Source: Aquilaria yunnanensis (lineage: Eukaryota; Streptophyta; Magnoliopsida; Malvales; Thymelaeaceae). From it: a DNA stretch of 64,000 nt. Positions 11,323 to 21,805 of this stretch are shown in pieces. Both the position numbers and the translations under genes were made by a program. Position 1 is the stretch's first letter; each line of letters begins with the position of its first letter. The stretch is from positions 93,820,893 to 93,884,892 of the forward strand of contig CM077594.1 in the NCBI GenBank assembly GCA_039654915.1, read 5' to 3'. The notes under the pieces were generated by a model. The model worked only from the letters and a program-made list of their open reading frames with translations, was not told where the DNA came from and ran no database searches.

Positions 11323-13902
11323 ATGAGGCAACTTCAAAAGGGCAAGTTCATACCTAGTGATACAGATGTCAACCCAAGGGTGTCTTGCCAAGCTATTATG
11401 CTTAGAAGTGGTAAGAATGTGGTAACGCAAGTTAAGGAGCCACCCATTCAAGAAGAATATCCTCCCCAAGAGCCATCCCCTTCAAGTGAAGAAGATAGTT
11501 CAAAAGTTGAGGCTAAAAATGCTCTCGACAAGGAGGAAGCACCCAAGCACACGCCCACCCTTCCGTACCCCCAACGGTTTAAGCCAAAGAAGGAGGACAC
11601 TCACTTTATGAGGTTTCTTGAAATCTTCAAGAAGTTGGAAATTAATATCCCTTTCTTGGAAGCATTAAATCAAATGCCTTCCTATGCTAAGTTCCTCAAG
11701 GAGTTGATTACCAAGAAAAGGAAGTTCCTCGACAACGAGCTCATTTTAATGAGGGAGGAAGCAAGCGCCATCATTCAAAGGAAGATGCCCCAAAAACTCA
11801 AGGATCCGGGGAGTTTTACGATACCTCTTGATATTGGGTCTTTCCATTGTGATAAGGCTTTGTGCGATCTTGGGGCTAGTATTAATTTGATGCCCTTATC
11901 CATTTGTAGGAGTCTTGGCCTTGGAGAGGTTGAACCTTCATCTATTTGCCTCCAATTGGCGGATCGGTCATTTACTTTCCCAAAAGGAGTGTTGGAGGAT
12001 GTCTTGGTCAAAGTTGGCAAGTTTATATTTTCGGTAAACTTTGTAGTTTTGGATATGGAGGAAGACCGGAACATGCCGATTATACTTGGGAGACCATTCC
12101 TTGCTACCGGGAAGGCCATCATTGATGTGGAAAAAGGTAATCTCACCTTGAGAGCTAATAATGAGGAAATTACTTTTAATCTTGCTCAAGCCATGAAATC
12201 TATTGATGATGAGTTGCCCAAGTGTTACATGATTGATGTGGTTGATTCTTGCATTAAGGAAAAAAGAGATGTTTTACTCATTGAGGATCCTATTGGAAGG
12301 GCACTTGTGTTCGAAAAAGAATGTAGTGAGGAAGATCATGATGTGTTGGGTATTTTAACAACTCTTGACTTTTATGGGAAAGTGCAACTTCAAGGAGAAA
12401 GGGGAGAACAACTTTTGTCTTGTGATTCCAAGGAAGAGCTTAAGTTGGAGTTGAAACCCTTACCAAAAGATCTTAAGTATGTGTATCTTGGCAAGGAGGA
12501 TTCTCTCCCGGTGATTATTTCGTCTACTTTAACCTCTTTGGAGGAAGAAAAGTTGATTCGTGTGTTGAGGGATCATAGAAAGGCAATAGCTTGGTCTATT
12601 TCCGACATCAAGGGAATTAGCCCAGAAATTTGCATGCATAAAATTCTTATGGAAGATGATTTTAAACCCTCCATTGAAGCTCAAAGAAGGTTAAATCCAA
12701 AGATGAAGGAAGTGGTCAAAGAGGAGATTGTGAAATTGCTCAATGCCGACATTATTTATACAATTTCGGATTCTCCATGGGTGAGTTCGGTGCAAGTGGT
12801 GCCAAAGAAAGGTGGAACAACCGTGGTGGGCAACAATAACAATGAATGGATTTCTACTAGGTTGGTGACCAAATGGAAAGTGTGCTTTGATTACCGGAAG
12901 CTCAACAAGGCTACCCGGAAGGACCATTTCCCCCTCCCTTTTATTGATCAAATTTTGGATAGGTTGGGGGGACATGAGTTTTATTGTTTCTTGGATGGTT
13001 ATTCAGGGTACAATCAAATCATCATAGCACTGGAAGATCAAGAGAAGACGACCTTTACTAGTCCTTGGGGCACATATGCCTTTCGAAGAATGCCATTTGG
13101 ACTTTGCAACGCTCCGGCGACTTTCCAACGGTGTATGATGGCCACATTCTCCGATATGGTGGAGAAGTGCATGGAGGTATTTATGGATGATTTTTCTGTT
13201 TTTGGAGACTCCTTTGATGCATGTTTGGATAATTTAGCCCTTGTCTTGAAGAGATGTCAAAAAACTAATTTAGCCTTGAATTGGGAAAAATGTCATTTCA
13301 TGGTTAAATCGGGAATTGTACTTGGGCATAAAATTTCTTGTGAAGGCATGGAGGTGGATAGAGCTAAGATTGTAGCTATTGAGAAATTGCCACCACCCTC
13401 CAATGCAAAGGGAGTGAGAAGTTTCCTAGGGCATGCCGGTTTTTACCGAAGATTTATTAAAGATTTTTCCAAGATCGCTAAGCCATTATGCAATTTTCTT
13501 GAGAAGGATGTGCCATTTGACTTTGATGAAAAGTGTTTGGAATCATTTAAGACTTTGAAGGAGAAATTGGTTAGTGCACCGGTGGTGATTCCACCCAATT
13601 GGGAGGAACCGTTTGAAATTATGTGTGATGCTAGCGATTTCGCCGTGGGGGCGGTGTTGGGGCAAAGAAAGGACAAGCTTTTTCGGGTGATTTACTATAC
13701 TAGTAAGACTTTGGATGGAGCTCAAAGAAATTATACCACAACGGAGAATGAGCTTTTGGCGGTGGTATATGCAGTGGATAAGTTTCGATCCTATATTGTG
13801 GGGTCTAAGGTTGTGGTGCACACCGATCATGCGGCAATTAAATATTTGTTCACCAAGAAGGATGCCAAGCCAAGACTCATAAGATGGATTCTTTTGCTTT
13901 AA
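11323..13902 (+). pseudogene. Athila protease, reverse transcriptase and RNase H region
   Basis: This open stretch of 859 codons continues the gag frame. The aspartic protease is at about 11840-12190 with the Athila form of the active site, CDLGAS, and later IILGRPFL. The reverse transcriptase is at about 12690-13500 with CFDYRKLNKAT, FLDGYSGYNQI, MPFGLCNAPATF and the catalytic FMDD near 13182. RNase H starts near 13600 with IMCDASDFAVGAVLGQ and includes the TENELLAVVYA and HTDHAA segments. A TAA at 13900-13902, again at a likely Gln position, stops the frame just before the end of RNase H. All active-site motifs are present, so decay is recent and limited to stops. Confidence 0.92.
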
Positions 13903-13947
13903 GAATTCGATTTAGAAGTCAAGGACAAGAAGGGATGTGAAAACCTT

Positions 13948-15339
13948 GTGGCCGATCACTTATCTAGGATGGAGGGCCAAGAAAAGTCATGGGAGCAACC
14001 TATTCAAGAGCACTTCCCGGATGAAAGCTTGTTCAAGGTGGAGGGCAAGATTCCATGGTATGCGGACTATGTGAACTACCTAGCTTGTGGAGTCTTGCCA
14101 CCAAACTTGTCTTACCAAGAAAAGAAGAAATTTCAAGCCAATGTCAAGCATTATCTTTGGGATGATCCTTTCCTATTCCGCCGGTGTGCCGACCAAATCA
14201 TAAGAAGATGCATCTCAAGCGAGGAAGTAAAGGATGTTCTCCACCATTGTCACTCCTCACCATGTGGCGGACACTTTGGAGCCTCCAAGACGGCAAGTAA
14301 GGTATTGCAAACCGGGTATTATTGGCCAACTTTGTTTAAAGATGCATATACTTTTGTGAAAACATGTGATAGATGCCAAAGGTTAGGAAACATTTCTAGG
14401 AAGGATGAAATGCCATTACAAAACATTCTTGAGGTGGAAGTGTTTGATTTGTGGGGAATAGATTTTATGGGGCCTTTTCCTCCTTCGTATAGCAATCATT
14501 ATATTTTGCTTGCGGTTGATTATGTATCTAAGTGGGTGGAAGCTATTGCCGCCCCTTCTTGTGATGCTAATGTGGTTGTTAAGTTACTTCAAAGGAATAT
14601 TTTTGCAAGGTTTGGCACACCTAGGGCTATCATTTCCGACGAGGGATCACATTTCACCAACAAGATGTTGACTCAAGTTCTATTGAAGTATGGTGTACGG
14701 CATAAGGTGTCACTCCCCTATCATCCTCAAACAAACGGGCAAGCCGAGATTTCGAACCGGGAGATCAAGAGGATGTTGGAGAAGACGGTGGGCATCAACC
14801 GAAAAGATTGGTCTCAAAAGTTAAATGATGCACTTTGGGCATATAGGACAACTTTCAAGACACCTATTGGAATGTCACCATATCGTCTTATGTACGGTAA
14901 AGCTTGCCATTTACCGGTGGAGTTGGAGCACAAGTCATATTGGGCGGTTAAGAAGCTCAATTTTGATTTGAAAAACGCCCAAGAGAAGAGAGCTATTCAA
15001 TTGGATGAGTTGGAGGAAATTCGCATGGATGCTTATGAGAATGCGAGGATGTACAAGGAGCGAACGAAGTTGTGGCATGACAAGATTCTTGTGAAGAAGG
15101 AGTTTCAACCGGGTCAAAAAGTGCTACTCTTCAACTCAAGGTTGAGGCTCTTTCCGGGAAAATTAAAGTCCAAATGGTCGGGACCTTTTGAGGTGATTAG
15201 AGTGCAACCATTTGGAGCGGTGGAGCTTAAAGGACAAGATGGGTGCATCTTTCAAGTCAATGGTCAACGAATCAAGCCTTACTATGGTGATGAACTTAGA
15301 CACATTGGTCAAACCATCTTGGCCGAACCCAACCATTGA
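13948..15339 (+). pseudogene. Athila integrase region
   Basis: This is the same reading frame as the upstream gag-pol, separated only by the stop at 13900. It would cut and join cDNA ends into host DNA. It starts in the RNase H-integrase linker (VADHLSRM). It then shows the HHCC zinc region ([16 protein letters not shown] with CDRCQ), and the core with D in WGIDFMGP, D in IISDEGSHF and E in [13 protein letters not shown]. The C-terminal GPFEV and RIKPYYG motifs are present. It ends at TGA 15337-15339 without a chromodomain, as expected for Athila. The fragment has no internal damage and is about 460 codons long. Confidence 0.9.
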
Positions 15340-15526
15340 AAAAAAGAAGCTGAAAGGCGCCAAGCTAGAGGCGTAAAATCAAGCGCTTGTCGGGAGGCAA
15401 CCCGATTCCGATTACTTTCTTCTTTTCTTTTCGTTAGTTAACTTATGTAGCGCTTTGTGATTTTCTGCTCATTTGGTATTGTCTTGTGTGTTGATAGGTC
15501 GGGAGACCCATCGGAAAGAAGGTGGG
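15340..15526 (+). other. Athila post-pol spacer with a GGGAGGCAACCC stem-loop
   Basis: This non-coding link runs between pol and the Tat insertion. At 15390-15405 lies TCGGGAGGCAACCCGA, which can form a 5-bp stem with a six-base loop. I recall similar motifs after pol in plant Athila relatives. The stretch ends in GTGGG, the TSD of the Tat insertion. Confidence 0.6.
15522..15526. repeat. Left target-site duplication of the Tat element
   Basis: GTGGG precedes the left LTR and matches 34832-34836 after the right LTR. Confidence 0.92.
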
Positions 15527-16404
15527 TGATGGCCAGGGGCCTCATCGTTTGTAGTCATGATGACTGGTGGAGAGACTTCTGGGAGGAAGAACGCCTGGTG
15601 GAGTGGATAGCCCCAAGGAGAGTGCCTGAAAGCTCAGAAACAAAGGGTTAGGAGGCCCCCCGGAGTGTTTTTCCAGGGGGGGAGCCTCCGACGCCCAAGT
15701 CAGTGGTGGCTGAGAAAAGGCAGAGGAAATAGCACGAAGGGCTGAAGAGTCTCGCCTGATGGTTCTCTCAGAGTGTGGGAGCAGTGTCTGGCCAACCAAC
15801 CAGCCTCCTGCCCAATATCAATTCCTGGTATTTAAAGGAGCGCCTAGCCCGTTCAGATCGCGACACGTGTTCGGTCGGATGTTCCTGAATTTCTGGGCAT
15901 AGGGGACAGATAGCTGGTAGTAGGTTACCTTGAGCCACGTGCTGAGATGGGCCATGATGCGATCCTGATGGCGTCCGTGTGTCAGAGCGCCCATCGAGGC
16001 GGCTTTATGACGTCTATGAAAGGACGTGTCAGAGGCTTCCTTAAATGCTTCCATGAATGTTCCTGCCGTACTCCCGAGGTCCCTGGGTGAGGTCGTCCTC
16101 TAATTCGGACAGAGCCTCTTCGGGAAACAAGCCCTCAGTTCGGGGGTTCCTAGTTTCAGGGAGTTCCGCCTTCGGGGATATCATGTTCGGCTCGCTGCCT
16201 GGTGCCGCTTTTCCGAAGGCGATCTGTTCACAACCTTGGGGGGCCGAGTAGTGTCCTCGGGGTTTCCTGGCGTGCCGGGCTCGGAGCTCTTCGGCTATCT
16301 CCCGAGGTGCCTGATCGCACCTTTTCTCGGGTAGCACCAGCTTCTTCTGGCCATCATTATGGCAGGGAGTTCGGCCAGATAGAGGCGATAGCGTTTGGCT
16401 ATCA
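15527..16404 (-). repeat. 3' LTR of the Tat element (878 bp)
   Basis: On the plus strand it runs TGATGGCC to GGCTATCA; on the minus strand TGATAGCC to GGCCATCA. It has the same length as the 5' LTR at 33954-34831 with eight substitutions seen. It is GC-rich compared with the host spacer. Confidence 0.95.
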
Positions 16405-16419
16405 CATGCCCCCCTTTGG
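16405..16419 (-). promoter_or_regulatory. Polypurine tract of the Tat element
   Basis: On the minus strand this reads CCAAAGGGGGGCATG directly before the 3' LTR start TGATAGCC, confirming minus-strand orientation. Confidence 0.85.
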
Positions 16420-17179
16420 AAAGCCGAAGTGAAGACTTCGGTTTTGCATCTCTTTCCGAGGTTGTATATGGGAGTTTCTTTGGAAGCGTAACCTGTTCCG
16501 AGGATGCGCCTTTTGCCCGAAGATCATGGGCTCATTGGCCTTGGCCTGTTCTTTGGTGCCTTCGAGGCGGAGCCTGTGCCGAAGATACACCTCTTGCCCT
16601 GAGGTCATGGGCCGTTCGGCCATAGCCTGCTTCTTGGCGTCCTCAAGGTGGCCTGCTCTTTGTTTCTACAGGTCTGTTCGGCCAAGCGTGTCAGTCTGAG
16701 CGGCGCGTCCCAGTTTTCCCGAGATGTCAGAAGACGTGTCCCAGCTTGTAAGGGACGTTTGGAGGACGTGTCCCCCAATTTCGCGCAGTGGTTGACACAT
16801 GGCACTTTGCCATTGGAGGAGAGTCACGTCGGTTACAGAGGGCACGCCTTTTCAGGTGCAGAGAGCAGTTACGGCGACGGTTCGCCTCCAAAGGGTACTT
16901 ATGAGGATGTTTCGGTTACCCACCTCTGGCTTATAAATAGCCGACTCCATCATAAGTTCCTTTTGCTTTCTCTTCTGCTTTGCCCCTGTTCTTGCACTTT
17001 CTTGCTTTCTGTGGCGGAGCTACCTTAATCAAATCTTTTTTCCAGCCAGCTTTCACGACGGCGTCCTCAGATTTTGGCAAATCTTTCGGTGGGTTTTTGT
17101 TTTTCAGAGCGCTTTGATCCCTGTGTTCTTTTGAGTTTTTCTCTGGAAACTATTTTCTTCCATTTTCAAACTCATTTTT
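16420..17179 (+). promoter_or_regulatory. Upstream region and TATA box of the antisense gene
   Basis: This GC-rich stretch lies between the Tat polypurine tract and the antisense ORF. It has TTATAAATAG at 16931-16940, about 240 nt before the ATG at 17180, followed by a CT-rich stretch like a plant core promoter. No sense-strand Tat protein is recognisable here. The promoter role is inferred. Confidence 0.6.
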
Positions 17180-19561
17180 ATGTCGAAAATGCCCATTCCT
17201 GAGAGCTGGCAGCCTCTTTTAGCCCATCCTTGTTGCACCACCCCTGAAAAGTTAGAGAGGTGGAAGAAAAAATTCTTTCTTCCTTCTTACGCCATTACTA
17301 GGCTGCCTCGTTCTAGCCATTATGCTTTTTCAAACCACAGTAAGGAGGTTACCGTCTTCCGAGCCCAGCTGAAGGCCGGTCTTCGGTATCCTCCCCTGAA
17401 GATGGTGTGCGAGTTCTGCAAATTTCATGGCATTGCTGTGAACCAGCTTCCCCCGAACTCGTTCTGCTATTTTAACGCCTACCTCTGCATGTGTGGCATC
17501 TTCGGGATAGAACCCAATTTCAGAATCTTTATGCAGTATTACAAGCTCTCTGTGGTCCCGAAGGGTGGCTTCTATTTCATGCTACCTCGGGGATCCGGGA
17601 GCAAGAAATTCATGTTCACCTTCGCCACTAAAGATAGCTGGTGGGGGTGGCAACAGAAGTTTTTCTTCATGAAGATGGACGAGGCCTGGTCGTACGTTCC
17701 GACCAAATGGGCTCAGGGAACGCTGGATGTGGACGTTGCTGATCCGAGGATGCTGCTGACCCCAGAGTTAGCTCCCTTGTTCGCAGATTTCGACGCCCGC
17801 ATTCGGGCTGTCTCTGACTGGGATCCCGAGGTCGTTCCGCTCGCCCTTTACCCTTTTCCAATCAACTGGAGGCTGATGACCGAAGAGGTCCTTCGGGAGC
17901 TAAAGGTGGTAAAGGAGCACGAGACTGACCTCGGGATGCCGGCTCCTGCCATCGCCGGGAAGGATTCCTGGTTGGTCAAGCTTCTTAAGGAGGAAACTTC
18001 TTTCGAAGCGCTTGCCGAAAGTGAGTTATCTTCTACTCCTTTACTGTTCTTTCCTCGGACTTACGCTGATGTTTCTCTCCTTTTTCAGAGATGGGCGACG
18101 CGACTGCCGCCTATTACAAGTCCCTTTTCACCGGCCAAGTGGAGGAGGGCGATCAGACGAACAAGGCACCTTCCCGAAGGCGGAAGTCTACTGGCGCGGG
18201 GCCTTCGAGGAAACGGGCAAAGAGAGCTATTCTAGAAGAAATCCCCGAGGAGACCGCCGAGGAGCCTGGGACAGCCGAAGTTCCGGCGTCTGAGGCTGCT
18301 GCTTCCGAGGTCCCTCCTCAGAGTCTTACCGCGTCACAGGCCCTCCTTGATGTAGTGGTAGAAGTACCTTCTGCCGAGGAGCGGCGCAAGCGGAAGGGCA
18401 AGGGCATTTCGGCTGAGGACTCCGAGGACGATGTTGTCGAGGTTCCGCCAGGTTTGTTTCCAGACAAAGTGTACTTCCTTTTTCTGGATTGGCTTCTTTG
18501 TCTTTGATCTCCTTCTCATTCTTACCACGCAGGGGAGTTGACTACCCCTGGCTGGGTGGCCGATCATGCTCGGAAACGAGCTCTTCGGGATGCCAAAATC
18601 CCGCGAGGGAAGATACCCAATGAGCCTTTTTGGACGTTTACGGAGGACATGAATATGTACTCCGAGGACGCTCCTCAAATGGCTAAGGAAATTTCGAAGG
18701 GGGTGCTCACCGAGGCCTCATTCAAGGCTATAGCAGCGGCCCACCTGGGGGATAACACCCTCGCCACAAAGATCACCGAGCATGCTGCTCAGGTATATCC
18801 TTCACAACTCTTTCCCTTCAATTTTTTCCTAAGTGTTTGGCTCTCACTGACCTTGCGTTTATTTTTTGCAGCTGATGGGGTACACCGCCTTCCTCCAAGT
18901 TCGGGTGGCCAGGGAGGTTGCTTTTCGAACTTCGGCCACTCGAACCATGAATGAGACGAGGACCGCACTCGCGGAGTCGGTCGCCAAAAACCAGCAGCTG
19001 AAAGAGGCTGCTGAGAAAGAAGTAGCTGCCCTTCGGGAGGAGTTCCGGAAGGAAAAAGAAGAACTTCAAAAGGACTCCTCCAGGAAGATCGCTGACCTCG
19101 GTGACCAAATAAAGGGGATGCTCGCCGCCAACGAAGATCTTCTCTAGCACAAGGCTGGTTCTGACGGCCGTATAGCGTCGTTGACGAATGAGAATAACGC
19201 TCTCCGGGCCGAGGTCGAGTCATTGAAGAAGGAGCCGAAGGGGGTGGAGCAGATAAAGGCGCTGGAGGAGGAGGTCGAGGATCTGAAGGACGAGCTCGAC
19301 GACCTCGAGCTTGAGAAGAACAAGTCTGATCAGATGAGCAAGGTCGCGTTCCAGGACGGCTTCTACCTTGCTCGGCACCAGGTTCTCCAGAGGTTCCCAG
19401 ATCTGGACCTCTCTTTTCTAGAGGGTCTAAACATTCCTGGGGGACCTCGGTGGAAATGGTCCAAGGCCGAACATCTGAAACTTCCTCCTTCAATTCCAGC
19501 GCCGAAGGTGGTGGAAAAGGGCGGACAAGCGAGTGGCTCTCGGGACACCGCGAACCCTTAG
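17180..19561 (+). CDS. Antisense spliced gene of the Tat element (gypsy-type transposon aORF)
   Basis: A four-exon gene lies opposite to gag-pol. Proposed exons are 17180-18020, 18089-18451, 18533-18792 and 18872 onward. Each intron has GT-AG ends and a pyrimidine-rich 3' side, and phases match at every junction (1, 1, 0). The first exon (residues 1-280) carries the plant-specific domain annotated as putative gypsy-type transposon, with motifs such as CEFCKFHGIAVNQL and PRGSGSKKFMFTF. Exons 2-3 are Lys/Glu/Pro-rich and low in complexity. Exon 4 encodes a heptad-rich coiled coil. An in-frame TAG at 19145-19147 stops translation at 579 aa; the frame then stays open to TAG at 19559-19561 (717 codons without that stop), so the C-terminal coiled coil looks truncated by one nonsense change. 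Function is unknown. Such antisense ORFs are known in Tat elements. Confidence 0.82.
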
Positions 19562-20121
19562 GCTATTTTAGGGCCCCTTTTCCTTCCCTTCTATTTTGTA
19601 AACCTTCTTCGGGCAGTTCTTTACTGTAAGGCAGCTTTGCTCTTTAATGAAGATTTTTGTTTGGCTAAGTCTTTTCTTGCCGGTTTCTTCATTTCCATTG
19701 TCCCGAACACGTTCGCTCAAGAGACTTCGGAAAACCTGCGTTTAAAGAAACTTTTTTACCTTCCTTTGTCCTGAGTGCACTTGCTCGAAAGACTTTCTGG
19801 TAGGCCTGAAAAAATTTGACTAAGTCTTTTTGCAGGCTTTTGCATTTCCAATTTACCCCGAACATGGTTGCTCAAGGGACTTCGAAAGACCTTTAGTCAA
19901 ATTTTTTGTTTTTCCATTTGTCCCGAGCATGTTTGCTCAAGGGACTTCGGAAAACCTTTCGCGAGATTTTTCACTTCCCATTTTCCCGAGCATGTTCGCT
20001 CAAGGGAGTTCGGAAAATTATCCCTGCGTTGGCTATGGCGAGTATTTCTGCGAGATTTTTGTTTTCCATTTTTCCCGAGCGAGATGGCTCAAGGGACTTC
20101 GAAAAGTCATACCTACGCTTT
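19562..20121. repeat. Tandem repeats in the Tat 3' untranslated region
   Basis: About six irregular copies of a unit of roughly 60-90 bp lie at about 19695-20110. Each centres on CCCGAGCATGTTTGCTCAAG followed by GGACTTCGGAAAACC; copy cores start near 19703, 19770, 19857, 19922, 19985 and 20075. The spacers share poly-T and CTTCC-rich stretches. The first 130 bp hold the likely polyadenylation region of the antisense gene. The copia element inserted at the right end of the array, and the bases after it (28651 on) look like a further diverged unit. Confidence 0.75.
20117..20121. repeat. Left target-site duplication of the inner copia element
   Basis: GCTTT precedes the left LTR and matches 28646-28650. 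Confidence 0.92.
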
Positions 20122-20164
20122 TGTTGGAATTCTTGGCGCACCAAGATCCTTTTAAGATAAGATT

Positions 20165-20580
20165 TGAGCTCGTTGAGCTAACTATAGCTTGAAAAGGTAT
20201 CTAAGGCAGCTAGAAGTAGCTCCCCTTAGCTCAAGTCTGCTCACTTCAGCTATAAGTACCTCAAAGTAGCTGGACTTCAGCTCAAGTTAGCTCAAGTCAG
20301 CTCAAGTCAGCTCACTTCAGCTTATGGTAGCTGAATGTAGCTGGACTTCAGCTCAAGTTAGCTCAAGTCAGCTCAAGTCAGCTCACTTCAGCTTTTGGTA
20401 GCTGAGTGTAGCTGGACTTCAGTTCACTTCAGCTGAAAGCAGCTAACTCCAGCTCAAGGTCAGTTCTTGGAGCTGGACCTTAGTTCATGGTGCTTGGTTG
20501 GAGCTCAAAGGAGCTCAATGGTGCATAAGTAGCATAGTGAGCTAGCTTTGTGCCAGCTCACCTTGTTTTTAGCTCAAAAC
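20165..20580. repeat. AGCT array with a 10-bp period in the copia LTR
   Basis: AGCT recurs dozens of times. In the regular core it appears every 10 bp (units such as AGCTCAAGTT, AGCTCAAGTC, AGCTGAATGT). Seven such units plus one base make a 71-bp higher-order unit. The corresponding array in the right LTR (27191-27687) has one extra 71-bp unit and one extra 10-bp unit. Confidence 0.85.
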
Positions 20581-20665
20581 CACAAAGAGACACATCTTTT
20601 GTGTAAAGGTATGTCTCTTCATCAAAAGAAATAACTCTTGGCTAAAAGAACATGTCTTTTCATCC

Positions 20666-21015
20666 AAAGGAAGTGTTCCTTGGGTGAATGGACATGTATA
20701 TTCGGCCATAGGGTGCTTATAGCACCAAGAGTGATGTCCTTTGACTTTAAAGGACATGTATGTTCGGCCATGGAGGTGGTTGAGGTGGTTATTGCACCAA
20801 ATGTGATGTCCTTTGGACTTAAAAGACATGTATTTTCGCCCATAAGGTAGTTATGGGTGGTTATAGGCCAAAGGAAGTGTTCCTTGACTTAAAAGACATG
20901 TATTTTCGCCCATAAGGTAGTTATGGGTGGTTATAGGCCAAAGGAAGTGTTCCTTGGCTAAAAGACATGTATTTTCGCCACCATACATGACCCTTAGCAA
21001 AAGGAAGTGTTCTTT
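20666..21015. promoter_or_regulatory. Four palindromic AAGGAAGTGTTCCTT boxes upstream of TATA
   Basis: Copies lie at 20666-20681, 20870-20885, 20940-20955 and 21000-21015 (the last has one change). The middle two are part of a 70-bp tandem repeat. The inverted GGAA and TTCC halves and the position 50-400 bp upstream of the TATA box suggest transcription-factor sites. The role is inferred. Confidence 0.6.
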
Positions 21016-21062
21016 GGCTTAAAGGACACCTTTCTTGGTGTAAAGGTGTGCCTTTTGGTCAT

Positions 21063-21070
21063 CTATAAAT
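21063..21070 (+). promoter_or_regulatory. TATA box of the copia 5' LTR
   Basis: CTATAAATAG context at 21063-21072, downstream of the palindromic boxes. The second LTR repeats it near 28170. Confidence 0.75.
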
Positions 21071-21540
21071 AGCCTTTAGTGGCTGGCCATTGAGAGTACG
21101 AATTTTACACTCAATTTGCACCATTTTTCTTGAGAGAAAAATTCCTCCTTTCATTCCTTTAAAGAGCCGAAATATTAGACACTTTCTTAGAGCATTGTGG
21201 GTGGAATTACATTGAGATTCTTCATCTCAATTCAAGCCTCAAGGCGTATCTCTAAGATCAAGTCCTTCCTTTTCCTTTTCGGCACAAGACTATCAAAAAG
21301 GAAGGTACGCATCCTTTCTTGCTTTAGTAGCATGCTAAGGATTTAAGTTTTATGAATGATCTTAGTGGCATGCTAAGTTTGTTTGACTGGATAAGTATGT
21401 CTATATTCATGTTGAACTCAAATAGCATGCTAGATATTGTTTTTTGAGACAATATGTATGGAAAACTTATATGCATGTGGCATATACACAAATGAATAAC
21501 ATAAGAGTATGTTATTATTGAGATCCTGAAAATCTTCAAT

Positions 21541-21552
21541 TGGTATCAGAGC
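21541..21552 (+). other. Primer-binding site (initiator Met tRNA type), inner copia
   Basis: TGGTATCAGAGC starts two bases after the LTR end CTTCA, the usual copia arrangement. Confidence 0.93.
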
Positions 21553-21805
21553 CTAGGTCATGAAAATGTATATGTTGCATGTAGTAAGCATGATTTAGGA
21601 TCATACATATGTGTATGATTTTGATAAAGGCTAACGAAGGATATGTGTATGAAGCAATGAAGGCATGTTTATGTATTTTTGATCGAATGCTATATGCATC
21701 TCTTTTGCCATATATGAGCATGTTAGAAGTTGTTTCATACACATGTTGCTTTGTTGAGTCTTGTTGTGTAAATTGAACTAAAACATGTGAATTGCATCAA
21801 TGTAG
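21553..21805 (+). other. Leader of the inner copia element
   Basis: About 250 nt of AT-rich sequence between the primer site and the gag start. No coding feature is seen. Confidence 0.6.

Larger units (their letters stand above)
20122..21538 (+). repeat. 5' LTR of the inner copia element (1417 bp)
   Basis: It runs TGTTGGAATTC to AAAATCTTCA. It holds, in order, an AGCT-rich array (20165-20580), palindromic repeats (20666-21015), a TATA box (21063-21070) and the presumed R-U5. Short ORFs in both directions within it are repeat artefacts. Confidence 0.95.

Noticed and set aside
18789..19493. 234-codon minus-strand ORF in the Tat 3' region
   Set aside because: It lies opposite the spliced antisense gene, spans its intron and is a low-complexity Pro/Ser/Arg shadow of coding sequence.
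19700..20110. Regularly spaced repeats that could suggest a CRISPR array
   Set aside because: Units are irregular, spacers are related to one another, and the context is a plant retrotransposon 3' region.
20569..20850. Short ORFs on both strands in the copia LTR, repeated at 27676-27957
   Set aside because: They follow the repeat units of the LTR and have no independent support.
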